Source: JBEISR01 sp044371425
Lineage (GTDB): Bacteria > Planctomycetota > Planctomycetia > Pirellulales > Pirellulaceae
Reading direction: 5' to 3'
DNA: 64,000 nucleotides
Assembly: GCA_044371425.1 (NCBI GenBank)
Contig: JBILTR010000004.1
Location: forward strand, 217,792 to 281,791
In this document: positions 27,111 to 35,545 of the stretch, piece by piece
Layout of the letters: each line of letters begins with the position of its first letter
How positions within the stretch are numbered: the first letter of the stretch is position 1
Translations under genes and position numbers: made by a program
Notes under the pieces: generated by a model
Database searches by the model: none
Seen by the model: the letters and a program-made list of their open reading frames with translations, nothing else
What the model was told of the DNA's origin: nothing

Positions 27111-27326
27111 GCGATCAAGGAATCGATCAAGAACGCAGCTGGAACTCTTTTCTTGAATCGAACGATAGCACCTCCTCCTCGGTCTATCCCGCTTTATCTT
27201 GGGTTGCAATCGCTTCACTGCCGCGACTCAAGGAATGCCGGTGGCCGCAGCCCTTAGCGCCCCTCCCAAGGGGCGTGTGACTGAGGAGGAACGACGAAGC
27301 TAGGACAGCTAGATTGCCGTGAATAG

Positions 27327-27350
27327 AAAAAAGGTACCTGACACCTTTTT
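27327..27350. repeat. dispersed hairpin repeat, GTCAGGT type
   Basis: Arms AAAAGG.../CACCTTTT around TACCTGA. It directly abuts the stop codon of the SUMF1/PEP-CTERM gene. On the minus strand it reads as a hairpin followed by six T residues, so it may serve as that gene's terminator. Confidence 0.8.
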
Positions 27351-28369
27351 CATTTCCGACGTGCCCGGTAAGCCATACCCAAGGCACTCAATCCGAAGAT
27401 CGCCAGAGTCGATGGCTCCGGTATTGCACCACCACCGCCACCACCGCCATTCCCACCATTAATCGCAACACGAAAGCCCTGGGTGGTGTATTCGTCTTGA
27501 GGCGAATACATGCCGCGAAACGATGATGTCAAGAAGCTAGAGCCGCCGTTCCAGACCCCGCCGCGAATCTCACGAAGAAAAGTAGGACTACTGTTATTCA
27601 AGCCAAAGGCACTCTCAGTCCATTCGAAGACGTTCCCTCCCAGCCCCATCACACCAAATGGGCTCAAACCACCAGCCTGGTTCACATCCGATGGACCCAA
27701 GGGCCACAGGTCGTCGTTGCTAGAATCTTTTCCGACATAAACTGCTGTATTTGCGGCCGTCCCACTCGCCGTTGCCGTCGGTACCGTATTGCTGCCCGTA
27801 GCGAAGGTGTAATAGGTACTATTGCTGGGATCGAAAAAAGCCGCCTTGTACCACTCATGCGAGCTGGGAAGCACATAGGTGGCTCGCTTGCTGCGATACG
27901 GATTCGACGCATCGAAATCCTCCGTATCCGCCGCTGTCCATAATTCGATGTCATCGTTGACGCCACCATTGGAGAACTTATAAGCAGCAAAGCCAGCAGT
28001 ACTGGTATTCAGCCAGTTAACGAATCGAGCTGCCTCGTTCCAAGAAATACCCGTGGCAGGCCTGCTCGCCCCGTTCCCCCCATAGGGACTGAGATCTGCG
28101 AGCGATATCTGTAGCGACTGCGAGGCGTTGAACTTCGTGATCATTTCCCGACTGACTTCGAACTTGCCGATTCCGTAGCTGTAATCGATGGCACCTGCAG
28201 GATTCGGGGCACCGGTGGTATCAGGTGCATTTCCCGGACTGCCGATCGTAGCAAACTCCATCTGAAACTCATTGGCCCCAGTACCAAAGGTCACTGTGCC
28301 AGCAACGCAAACATCGTGGAAATACACAACGAACCCATACAGGAACGATACAAGTAATCCGAATCTCAT
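27350..28369 (-). CDS. secreted SUMF1-fold protein with PEP-CTERM tag
   Basis: 339 aa. ATG 28369 is preferred over GTG 28378 because AGGGAG lies 8 bases upstream. A signal peptide (LLVSFLYGFVVYFHDVCVAG) is followed by a formylglycine-generating-enzyme/SUMF1 fold: KFEVSREMITKF, ISWNEAARFVNWLN, YVLPSSHEWYKAAFF, GLGGNVFEWTE, REIRGGVW, GFRVA. A Gly-rich linker leads to the PEP-CTERM tail (IPEPSTLAIFGLSALGMAYRARRK). The mature protein has no cysteine. The Cys pair of catalytic FGEs is absent (RGGVWNGGSSFLTSSFRG), so it is probably a binding or structural domain. Flanked on both sides by hairpin repeats. Confidence 0.92.
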   Translation of the reverse strand: MRFGLLVSFLYGFVVYFHDVCVAGTVTFGTGANEFQMEFATIGSPGNAPDTTGAPNPAGAIDYSYGIGKFEVSREMITKFNASQSLQISLADLSPYGGNGASRPATGISWNEAARFVNWLNTSTAGFAAYKFSNGGVNDDIELWTAADTEDFDASNPYRSKRATYVLPSSHEWYKAAFFDPSNSTYYTFATGSNTVPTATASGTAANTAVYVGKDSSNDDLWPLGPSDVNQAGGLSPFGVMGLGGNVFEWTESAFGLNNSSPTFLREIRGGVWNGGSSFLTSSFRGMYSPQDEYTTQGFRVAINGGNGGGGGGGAIPEPSTLAIFGLSALGMAYRARRK

Positions 28370-28607
28370 CGGTAACACTCCCTATGGAATAACGCGCCAG
28401 CAATGCAACCTTCGTTACAGGCTGGATTTAGGTGTAGACTGCGCTCAAAGGAGTCTACCATATACCCAGTGGTGAGGCAGAGGAATTGGATGAGCGGCGG
28501 GCAATAAGTTTCGAACGGCCTGATCCTAGTAAAACCGCACAAGCGACCGCTTGCCCCATCAATGTTTTAAGGGCCTTCATTCAGAGCGGTACGGCAGTGC
28601 GTGGGAG

Positions 28608-28660
28608 AAAAAGGTACCTGACACCTTTTTCTCATCCTCTGACACCTTTTTCTCATCCTA
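28608..28660. repeat. dispersed hairpin repeat plus partial copy
   Basis: A full copy (AAAAAGGTACC, TGA, CACCTTTTT) at 28608-28630 is followed by a half copy TGACACCTTTTTCTCATCC at 28639-28657. The half copy ends inside the stop region of the P-loop gene. Confidence 0.8.
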
Positions 28661-29218
28661 CGATCGGCAAATGGAATGCAACACACTTGCTGTGATGAAC
28701 TGCACTGGATCGACGCCGCGGTATACCAAGACGGTACACTGCTGGCTTGACAAATACACTTCGTGCCGTGCTAGAGTCTTTCCTTCAACATCACCTTCGT
28801 CGTATCGTGATGCCCAGTCGATGAATTCGGTATGCATGCCGTACATGTCACCACCCTCTTCAATGCGGCTGCCGAAGCGCTGGAGCTCCCGATTTCGCAA
28901 TCGTTCGATTCTCACCGGCGTTGGAACGTAGAGGAACACGATGCATGTGAAGTTTAGGTGGGGAGCCGGAAGCCAGCCAACGATGCCGCCACTAAGGACC
29001 CAATTCTGATCCGGCCTGAGGTCTCGGCTGATCAGTTCGTATCGCTGCTCTGCGGGTCGTGGTCGCTGAAATGGTGGATCGGTCGGGGCATGGAAATAGT
29101 CGTCGCTTTCGAAGTGCGGAATAGCGAGGGCCGAGGCAAGGGATTTCCCCAACGTGGAGGTACCACTACCGGACGCTCCGATCACCTGGATTCGAAATTC
29201 CGTCATACGCTTTGACAT
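28658..29218 (-). CDS. small P-loop nucleoside-kinase-like protein with Thr in place of the Walker A Lys
   Basis: 186 aa; an internal ATG at 29206 is an alternative start, and neither has a good ribosome binding site. The phosphate loop IGASGSGTSTLG (about 13-24) matches GxxGxGK(S/T), but the Lys is Thr. FESDDYFH, the Arg-rich VPTPVRIERLRNRE (lid-like) and the length resemble the adenylate-kinase/shikimate-kinase fold group. A subfamily with GSGT instead of GSGK is known among uncharacterised bacterial AK-like proteins, so this is not necessarily a defect. Both ends of the gene lie within or next to hairpin repeats. Function unknown; probable nucleotide-binding protein. Confidence 0.8.
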   Translation of the reverse strand: MSKRMTEFRIQVIGASGSGTSTLGKSLASALAIPHFESDDYFHAPTDPPFQRPRPAEQRYELISRDLRPDQNWVLSGGIVGWLPAPHLNFTCIVFLYVPTPVRIERLRNRELQRFGSRIEEGGDMYGMHTEFIDWASRYDEGDVEGKTLARHEVYLSSQQCTVLVYRGVDPVQFITASVLHSICRS

Positions 29219-29298
29219 GCGAAAAGGTACCTGACATGCGAAAAGGTGTCAGGTACCTTTTTTCTATACCATGCAAAAAGGTACCTGACACCTTTTTT
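29219..29298. repeat. cluster of three dispersed hairpin repeats
   Basis: A partial copy (AAAAGGTACCTGACA, 29222-29236), a full copy in inverted orientation (AAAAGGTGTCAGGTACC..., 29241-29263), and a full copy (AAAAAGGTACCTGACACC..., 29275-29298). The short spacers share ATGC/CTATA words. The last copy abuts the epimerase stop codon. Confidence 0.85.
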
Positions 29299-30324
29299 CT
29301 ATATGATTTGATGGTAGTCGCGATACCACGCCACAAATCGATCGATCCCCTCGTCAATGGTCGTCGAAGGTGAAAAGCCAAAGTCGCGCTGTAGGTCATC
29401 GATGTTGGCAAAGGTCGAAAGCACATCCCCCGGCTGCATCGGCAACATCCTCTGGACCGCCTTTCGCCCCGTCGCCCTTTCGATCTGTTGGATAAACTCG
29501 GCCAGTTTGACTGGCCGATTGTTGCCGATGTTGTAGATGCGATAAGGAGCATTGCTGGTCGCCGGATCAGGTCGCTCGCCATCCCACTCGGAATTCGGCT
29601 CCGCCGGTTGGTCGACCATCCTCACCATCGCTTCCACCACATCATCGACATAGGTGAAATCCCGCTCCATCAGCCCATGGTTGTACACATCGACCGGCTT
29701 GCCCTGAAAGATCGCTTCGGTGAACTTGTAGAGCGCCATATCGGGGCGCCCCCAGGGGCCATAGACGGTGAAGAATCGCAGGCCAGTGGTGGGCAGGCGA
29801 AATAGATGGCTATAGGAATGAGCCATCAGTTCGTTGGCCTTCTTCGTCGCGGCATAGATGCTGATCGGATGGTCGACATGCTGCTGCACATCGAAGGGCT
29901 GGCTTCGATTGGCACCATAGACGCTGCTGCTGCTGGCATAAAGCAAATGCTTCACTTGGTGATGACGGCACAGTTCCAGGATCTGCATCATCCCAACCAG
30001 GTTCGAATCAACGTAGGCTCGCGGATTCTCCAGCGAATAACGGACACCGGCCTGAGCCGCTAGGTGAACGACGAAAGGGAAATGAAATCGCTGAAAAAGC
30101 GATTCCAGACCGTGGGCGTCGACCAGATCCAGCGGTTCGAAGTGGAATCCCTCGTGCGATGCAATCTGTGCGATTCGATCCCGCTTTAGCTTGGGATCGT
30201 AATAGCTATTCAGATTGTCGATCCCGACGACTTGCCACCCATCCTCCAGAAGTCGCTTGGAGAAGTGGAACCCGACGAAACCTGCTGCACCGGTCACAAG
30301 GACCGGCCCCCGAAGCTTGCTCAT
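29299..30324 (-). CDS. UDP-glucuronate 4-epimerase-like NAD-dependent epimerase
   Basis: 341 aa extended SDR. GAAGFVG at 12-18 binds NAD. Ser cluster at 131-134 and Y157-x3-K161 (YAATK) are catalytic. NLNSYYDPKLKRDR, AAQAGVRYSLENP, YGPWGRPDMA and MERDFTYVDD are diagnostic of the GAE/CapI type that interconverts UDP-glucuronate and UDP-galacturonate. It starts 7 bases after the RNase E/G stop, so it is probably the distal gene of that operon. Its stop codon abuts a hairpin repeat that can act as terminator. Confidence 0.93.
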   Translation of the reverse strand: MSKLRGPVLVTGAAGFVGFHFSKRLLEDGWQVVGIDNLNSYYDPKLKRDRIAQIASHEGFHFEPLDLVDAHGLESLFQRFHFPFVVHLAAQAGVRYSLENPRAYVDSNLVGMMQILELCRHHQVKHLLYASSSSVYGANRSQPFDVQQHVDHPISIYAATKKANELMAHSYSHLFRLPTTGLRFFTVYGPWGRPDMALYKFTEAIFQGKPVDVYNHGLMERDFTYVDDVVEAMVRMVDQPAEPNSEWDGERPDPATSNAPYRIYNIGNNRPVKLAEFIQQIERATGRKAVQRMLPMQPGDVLSTFANIDDLQRDFGFSPSTTIDEGIDRFVAWYRDYHQII

Positions 30325-30331
30325 CCTGCCC

Positions 30332-31975
30332 TCAACTCTTACTGAAACTAGGAAACGAAAGCAGATTTCCTTCCCGATCGCGGCAATCGATCTCCAGATG
30401 CTCCGGATACACAGTATCGCTTCCGAAGATCTGAATCGTCGCCCCGGAGAGCTCTTCCATTTTGACGATTTCGCGTCGCTTCCGATTGCTCAAGTAGGCC
30501 GCCACCTGCTCGTTGACACGCACGGACACTCGAGCCACATTGGGGACTTCGCAAGCCAGCATTAGCAGGCGAGTGACTTCGATCGCCATGCTTTCCGGTG
30601 TCTTGACCAACGCCTTTCCCTGACAGCAGGGGCAGTCGTGGTAGACACTCTTTTTGAAGCTGGGGCGAATCCTTTGCCGAGTCATCTCGATCAGGCCGAA
30701 GGGGCTGGTTCGGAGGATCTTGGTCCGGGCGCGATCTCGCTTCATCGCATCGCGAAGTGCCTTCTCAACCCGCCTCCGATGCGACTCTTTTCGCATGTCG
30801 ATGAAGTCATTGACGATGACACCCCCAAGATCGCGCAGCCTCAGTTGGCGAGCGATTTCCTTTGCTGCAGTCACGTTCACCTGAACGGCTGTCTCTTCCG
30901 CAGAATCATCCGTGCGGAAATTACCGCTGTTGACATCGATCGCCACCAGAGCTTCGGTGGAGTCGATGACGATCGACCCACCACCCTTAAGCGGCACCTT
31001 GCGGTTGTGGATGCGAGCGATCTCCTCTTCCAGTTGGTATTTATGGAAGAGCGGTTCGCGGCCGTCGTAGAGCTTCAATCGGTCGGCGAATTTGGGCATC
31101 ACCAGTTCCACGAAACCTCGGGCGCGTTCGTACGCTTCCGGATGATCGACCAGGATCGTGTCGATATCTTCGGTGAACGTATCGCGGATTGTACGAATCA
31201 TCATGTCGCTCTCTTCGTACACATCGCCGGGCCCCCCTCCCTGCTTCAATCGCTTGACGATCGCTTTCCAAAGTCGCAACAGATAAGCGATGTCTCGGGA
31301 AAGTTCTCTACGGGTTCGATCCTGACCGGCAGTGCGGACGATAAATCCAAGCCCCTTGGGAGGCTTCAATTCAATCAACATCTTTCTCAGCTTCAATCGC
31401 TGATCTTCGTCTTCAATCTTGCGACTGACCCCTACCCGCCCCAGAGCTGGCATCAGCACCAGGTAGCGACCAGGAATGCTGATGTAAGTCGACAGCGTTG
31501 GTCCCTTGGTCCCGATCCCTTCCTTGATCACCTGGACCAGAACCTCGTCACCTCGGCGAAAGATCTCCTGAATCGGTGGCTTGAAGCGCGGACGGCCACT
31601 TCTGGGATGCTTGCCCCGCTGGCGATCTCGACCGCCTGAGCCCCCGGAATCCTTTCCTTCGTCTTGCTCGTCTCCACTGTCATCGATATCCGAATAGTGG
31701 CCATCGAGAATCTCTTCGGGGTCGTAACCCGCCTGGCGGAAGTACTGTGGCTCAATATCGCTAATGTGCAGAAACCCGTTTCGGCCGACACCAAAATCGA
31801 CGAACGCCGCCTGAATACTCGGCTCCAGATTGACGATCCTGCCCCGGTAAATGTTTCCGACAAAGTTGTTCTGGCTGGCTCGCTCGGTATAAAGCTCCTC
31901 CAGAACGCCATTTTCCAGTACCGCGATCCGACACTCCTCGGACTGCGACATGTTGATTAGCATTTCTTTTTTCAT
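30332..31975 (-). CDS. ribonuclease E/G family endoribonuclease
   Basis: 547 aa from ATG 31975, the ATG correctly spaced from AAGGA; ATG 31981 is too close. An N-terminal S1 domain (NIYRGRIVNLEPSIQAAFVDFG, GFLHISDI) is interrupted at about 95-135 by an acidic, Gly- and Arg-rich insertion. The DNase I-like catalytic core has the metal-binding Asp residues in AIDVNSG and DFIDM. CPCCQG is the Zn-link motif for dimer pairing. Length and absence of a long scaffold tail put it between RNase G and E. It processes rRNA and tRNA precursors and degrades mRNA. Upstream neighbour ptsI, downstream epimerase. Confidence 0.95.
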   Translation of the reverse strand: MKKEMLINMSQSEECRIAVLENGVLEELYTERASQNNFVGNIYRGRIVNLEPSIQAAFVDFGVGRNGFLHISDIEPQYFRQAGYDPEEILDGHYSDIDDSGDEQDEGKDSGGSGGRDRQRGKHPRSGRPRFKPPIQEIFRRGDEVLVQVIKEGIGTKGPTLSTYISIPGRYLVLMPALGRVGVSRKIEDEDQRLKLRKMLIELKPPKGLGFIVRTAGQDRTRRELSRDIAYLLRLWKAIVKRLKQGGGPGDVYEESDMMIRTIRDTFTEDIDTILVDHPEAYERARGFVELVMPKFADRLKLYDGREPLFHKYQLEEEIARIHNRKVPLKGGGSIVIDSTEALVAIDVNSGNFRTDDSAEETAVQVNVTAAKEIARQLRLRDLGGVIVNDFIDMRKESHRRRVEKALRDAMKRDRARTKILRTSPFGLIEMTRQRIRPSFKKSVYHDCPCCQGKALVKTPESMAIEVTRLLMLACEVPNVARVSVRVNEQVAAYLSNRKRREIVKMEELSGATIQIFGSDTVYPEHLEIDCRDREGNLLSFPSFSKS

Positions 31976-32061
31976 TGTCATTCCTTATAGGACAAATTCT
32001 GGTTTCTCACGGCTCCAGGCCATGCCAGGGAGCCTCGATGTATCGGTAAATCCCGCTTCGG

Positions 32062-33810
32062 TCACAACTGGATCGACAGTTCCGGAAGCAGGCCTGCCAG
32101 CTGGGACTGCAAAAACGACTCGACCTCTCTGGCGGTATCCAATCGCAAGGCCCTCCACGCAAGCGCTTCGCACTCGCGAGAGGTCACCGATCGAATCGCC
32201 TTCTTCACTTGGGGGATGGCGGAGGGAGGTGCCGAAAGCGTGCGGAACCCCATCCCGACAAGGAGCAGCGCGTAGGCCATGTGGCTGCTCATCTCTCCGC
32301 ACACGCTGGTGGGTACCGAATACTGCGTCGCCACCTCAATGGTCTTATGGATCAGGCGCAGCACCGCTGGATCGCATGCCTGATAAAGATCCGCCACGGC
32401 TTCGTTACTTCGGTCGACTGCCAGGGTGTACTGGGTCAGATCATTCGTTCCGATGCTGAAAAAATCGACCTCTTTGGCGAACAGATCTAGCATCATGACA
32501 GCAGAGGGCACTTCCACCATCATGCCAACAGGGATGGCTTCATTGCAGCGGATCCCTTCCTCCTTCAAATCCTCCATGACACTGCGGACGACAAATCGCG
32601 CGCTTCGCAACTCGTCCAAGGTCGAGATCATCGGGAACATGACCCGCACATCTCCCTCCACACTCGCCCTCAAAATGGCTCGCATCTGCGTCCGCAGCAG
32701 CGAGGGATTTCTAAGCGACAGTCGAATGCTGCGAAGCCCCAGGAACGGATTGTTTTCGTGCTGAGGGTTTCCGTGCATCCCCATTTTGTCGGCGCCCAGG
32801 TCGAGCGTTCGGATGATGACCGGCTGGTTGGGAAACTGCTGCACCACCGAACGATACACCTCGTAGTGCTGCTGCTCGGTCGGCTCACTGGTCGATCCCA
32901 GATAGAGGAACTCGGTCCTGTAGAGCCCCACACCCTTGGCGCCGCGGGCATGACACGCCTCCACCTCCGAAGGGAATTCGATGTTCGCCAACAGCTCGAC
33001 GTCGATTCCATCGGTGGTCCTGGCTGGAAGATCCCGCAGCTCTTCCAACTGCACTGCGATGCGCTGACGGTACTGCCGCCGCTGCAGGTACCGATCCTTG
33101 GTCGCCTCGTCGGGCGCCAGGATGACACGGCCGCGATAGCCGTCGATGATGATCGCATCATCGCTTTGGATCTGATGGAGGAATGGCCCGACTCCGACCA
33201 CCGCAGGAATCTCCAGCCCTCGAGCGACGATCGCGGTGTGCCCTCCAGCCCCACCCGACTCGGTGCAAAATCCAAGCACCTTTCGAGGATCTAGGCTGGC
33301 GGTTTCCCCGGGGGTTAGATCGTGACTGGCGACCACCGAGGGGAGGTTCAACTGAGCCAAGGTGGTGGTCGGCTGCCCCGAAAGCCGCTCCAGCAACATC
33401 CGCTCGATGTCGTGGACGTCAGCGGCGCGATCTGCCAGGAAACCGGATCCCGCGCGACGAAACGCCGCGGCGTACCCGGTGAGCACTTCACTGACGGCAA
33501 ACTCGGCCGACTGCTTGCGTTGAAAAATCAGCCCCTGCAACGTTTCACGCAGTTGCGGATCCAGCAGCATCTGTTGCTGAGCGGAGAAGATGCCAGCCAA
33601 GTGCTTGCCGAGCTGCGCGGTCGTCTGCACACCCCGCTCCGACAACGCTTTGGCGGCATGATCGATCGCCTCCAGCAATCGCTGCCATTCGGTATCGCAT
33701 TCGTCTGGGGCGATGCGACACCTGGCGATACGATACCCTTCACGGTCCAACACCCAGGCTGGACCGATCGCGACTCCTGGAGAAACTGGAATCCCCTGCA
33801 ATTCAAGCAT
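32062..33810 (-). CDS. ptsI: PTS enzyme I (phosphoenolpyruvate-protein phosphotransferase)
   Basis: 582 aa, usual length. The phosphohistidine is H191 in GGAGGHTAIVARGLEIPAVVG. The C-terminal PEP-binding barrel has GVGLYRTEFLYL, LGADKMG, FSIGTNDLTQYTLAVDR and VCGEMSS. Enzyme I takes phosphate from PEP and passes it to HPr. ptsH lies 138 bp upstream on the same strand and a EIIA gene precedes that. No membrane permease (EIIBC) is in the window. Confidence 0.96.
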   Translation of the reverse strand: MLELQGIPVSPGVAIGPAWVLDREGYRIARCRIAPDECDTEWQRLLEAIDHAAKALSERGVQTTAQLGKHLAGIFSAQQQMLLDPQLRETLQGLIFQRKQSAEFAVSEVLTGYAAAFRRAGSGFLADRAADVHDIERMLLERLSGQPTTTLAQLNLPSVVASHDLTPGETASLDPRKVLGFCTESGGAGGHTAIVARGLEIPAVVGVGPFLHQIQSDDAIIIDGYRGRVILAPDEATKDRYLQRRQYRQRIAVQLEELRDLPARTTDGIDVELLANIEFPSEVEACHARGAKGVGLYRTEFLYLGSTSEPTEQQHYEVYRSVVQQFPNQPVIIRTLDLGADKMGMHGNPQHENNPFLGLRSIRLSLRNPSLLRTQMRAILRASVEGDVRVMFPMISTLDELRSARFVVRSVMEDLKEEGIRCNEAIPVGMMVEVPSAVMMLDLFAKEVDFFSIGTNDLTQYTLAVDRSNEAVADLYQACDPAVLRLIHKTIEVATQYSVPTSVCGEMSSHMAYALLLVGMGFRTLSAPPSAIPQVKKAIRSVTSRECEALAWRALRLDTAREVESFLQSQLAGLLPELSIQL

Positions 33811-33948
33811 GCGTCGAACGTGGCAATGCGCCCAGGCTGACCCTTCAGCCGATGGGAATCTTGCCCACTCCTTCCCGCGCTCTCTTCAAGCGCGCTGCGA
33901 CTTGCCGCGTCTCTTGGACGATCGGCAAGTCTCTCCTGGCGACGCGAA

Positions 33949-34230
33949 CTACTCCGCTTCGAAAAACCCTTGCTCGAATAGATCTGCAAGCATCCCGACT
34001 GCCTGCTGGGCATCCGGGCCGGTGGCACGCAACAACAGCTCGGTCCCCTCGGTAGCACCTAGGGTCAACAACCCTAAAATGCTCTTCCCGTCGACGACCT
34101 GCCCCAATCGAACCACCTCCACCTTGCTTTGGAACTGGTTGGCTAGCCTGGCTACCATGTCGGCAGGGCGCATATGCAACCCATTCGGACTGTTCACCAC
34201 CACCCGGCATTCTATCGCCTGCTCAACCAT
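33949..34230 (-). CDS. ptsH: PTS phosphocarrier protein HPr
   Basis: 93 aa from ATG 34230. H19 in NSPNGLHMRPA is the enzyme I phosphorylation site. S50 in DGKSILGLLTL corresponds to the regulatory Ser46 of Gram-positive HPr, the target of HPr kinase. Its presence would fit an HprK-type control, but no hprK is in the window. Gene order hpf-ptsN-ptsH-ptsI resembles the regulatory PTS clusters of Proteobacteria. Confidence 0.95.
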   Translation of the reverse strand: MVEQAIECRVVVNSPNGLHMRPADMVARLANQFQSKVEVVRLGQVVDGKSILGLLTLGATEGTELLLRATGPDAQQAVGMLADLFEQGFFEAE

Positions 34231-34418
34231 GCCACCGCTCACTGATTGCCTGCTGACGCTCTACTGGTTTCCGCAGAGCCCCTTCGAATTGGTTTTTCTT
34301 TTTTTATCGATCTCAGAAAGCACGTCGCCCATCTGCTCCCCGGATCCATCTGCCCCCACCATCGCTCGGCACCGCCGACCTGGCACAGGCCCTTGTGGCT
34401 ATCTTCCCCGTTCGTCGC

Positions 34419-34895
34419 TCACGAGACGAACTGGTTGTTGTCTGCCTCTTCCAGCAGATGCTGGATGTCCTCGGCGGACTTCGACTGCTTGAGCACCTTA
34501 CAGAAGGCGTCATCGCGAAGCTGTCGCGAAATGTATTCCAATGCCCGAAGATGATCACCAGGACGATCGGGGGGCGAGATCAGCAGAAAGAAGAGCTGCA
34601 CTCGGTCGCCATCCAAGCTGTCGAACTCGACTCCCGGCACACTGATTCCCACCGTACCGATCAGTCGATCGACGCTGGGATGCTTGGTGTGGGGCACCGC
34701 GATTCCACGCCCTATCCCTGTACTGCCCAACTGCTCCCTCTTCATGATCGCACGGATGATGTCATCGCGATCTTCTTCACGCAATTGGCTGGCCGCTACA
34801 AGAGCGTCGACCATCTCGGAGACAACCGATTCCTTGTCGGTTGCACCCAACTCTGCCTTCATGGCGGATACTGACACGAATTCCATAAATTTCAT
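34419..34895 (-). CDS. ptsN: PTS EIIA component, PtsN/fructose type
   Basis: 158 aa. Start 34895 has AAGGAT at correct spacing. H69 in GIAVPHTKHP is the phosphorylation site; GIGRGIAVPH and LLISPPDRPGDHLRALEYISR are typical of the mannitol/fructose-type EIIA (PF00359). It is a free-standing EIIA, as in nitrogen-related PTS systems where it regulates targets instead of transporting sugar. Between hpf and ptsH. Confidence 0.93.
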   Translation of the reverse strand: MKFMEFVSVSAMKAELGATDKESVVSEMVDALVAASQLREEDRDDIIRAIMKREQLGSTGIGRGIAVPHTKHPSVDRLIGTVGISVPGVEFDSLDGDRVQLFFLLISPPDRPGDHLRALEYISRQLRDDAFCKVLKQSKSAEDIQHLLEEADNNQFVS

Positions 34896-34936
34896 TGGTA
34901 TATCCTTTTGCAGACCCAAGCATCCTCCAGCGATGC

Positions 34937-35275
34937 TCAGCCTTCCCGGTCGGGAATCTCCAAATGCTTGTGACCGGCCACCTTGTGGTCGGTAATCCGT
35001 TCCTTGTGTTTGCGAAGCTGCTGCTCCACCTTCTCGATTGCCAAGTCCAGAGCGGCCTGCACCGTCGAGGAACTGGCGGAAGCAACAAAATCATGCGAAC
35101 CATCTGCAGAGATGTTGAACTCCAGCGTCGGCTTCTCCTGATGCTCCAGGTCCACCGTCACTTCGATCGCATTGATCCGATCAAAAAATCGCCTCAGTTT
35201 CTCCGACTTCTCCACAATCAACTGCTGGTCGCCCGCCTTCAAATGACCATGTCTTGCCGAGACGTTGACTTGCAT
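34937..35275 (-). CDS. hpf: ribosome hibernation-promoting factor (short form)
   Basis: 112 aa from ATG 35275; ATG 35284 is an alternative. It has the beta-alpha-beta-beta-beta-alpha core of the HPF/RaiA family: MQVNVSARHG, DRINAIEVTVDLEHQEKPTLEFNI, and AALDLAIEKVEQQLRKHKERI. No C-terminal dimerisation domain, so it is the short HPF/YfiA type. It binds the 30S decoding centre in resting cells. First gene of a run hpf-ptsN-ptsH-ptsI-RNase E/G-epimerase. Confidence 0.92.
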   Translation of the reverse strand: MQVNVSARHGHLKAGDQQLIVEKSEKLRRFFDRINAIEVTVDLEHQEKPTLEFNISADGSHDFVASASSSTVQAALDLAIEKVEQQLRKHKERITDHKVAGHKHLEIPDREG

Positions 35276-35545
35276 TGCCTTCATCCTTGCTTCGCGCAGA
35301 AAGAATCGATCGCCTACCGCAACGCTTTGCCCACAGACAGAATCTGTCAGCAGGCCATTGGACCCTCCTGGGCTCCCTCGACAAAATACTCATCCAGATT
35401 CCAAGGCTCGCAATCGAGTCCACTGGGCCTCAAGCCAGCTTCCACCTGCATGGAAGCCCATCGGACGCGGGCTCATTATACCCCCCTATCGTTTTCGCCA
35501 CAAATCCCAACCGCCCCCCCCGATAGAAAGGGTCTGTCAACCACT

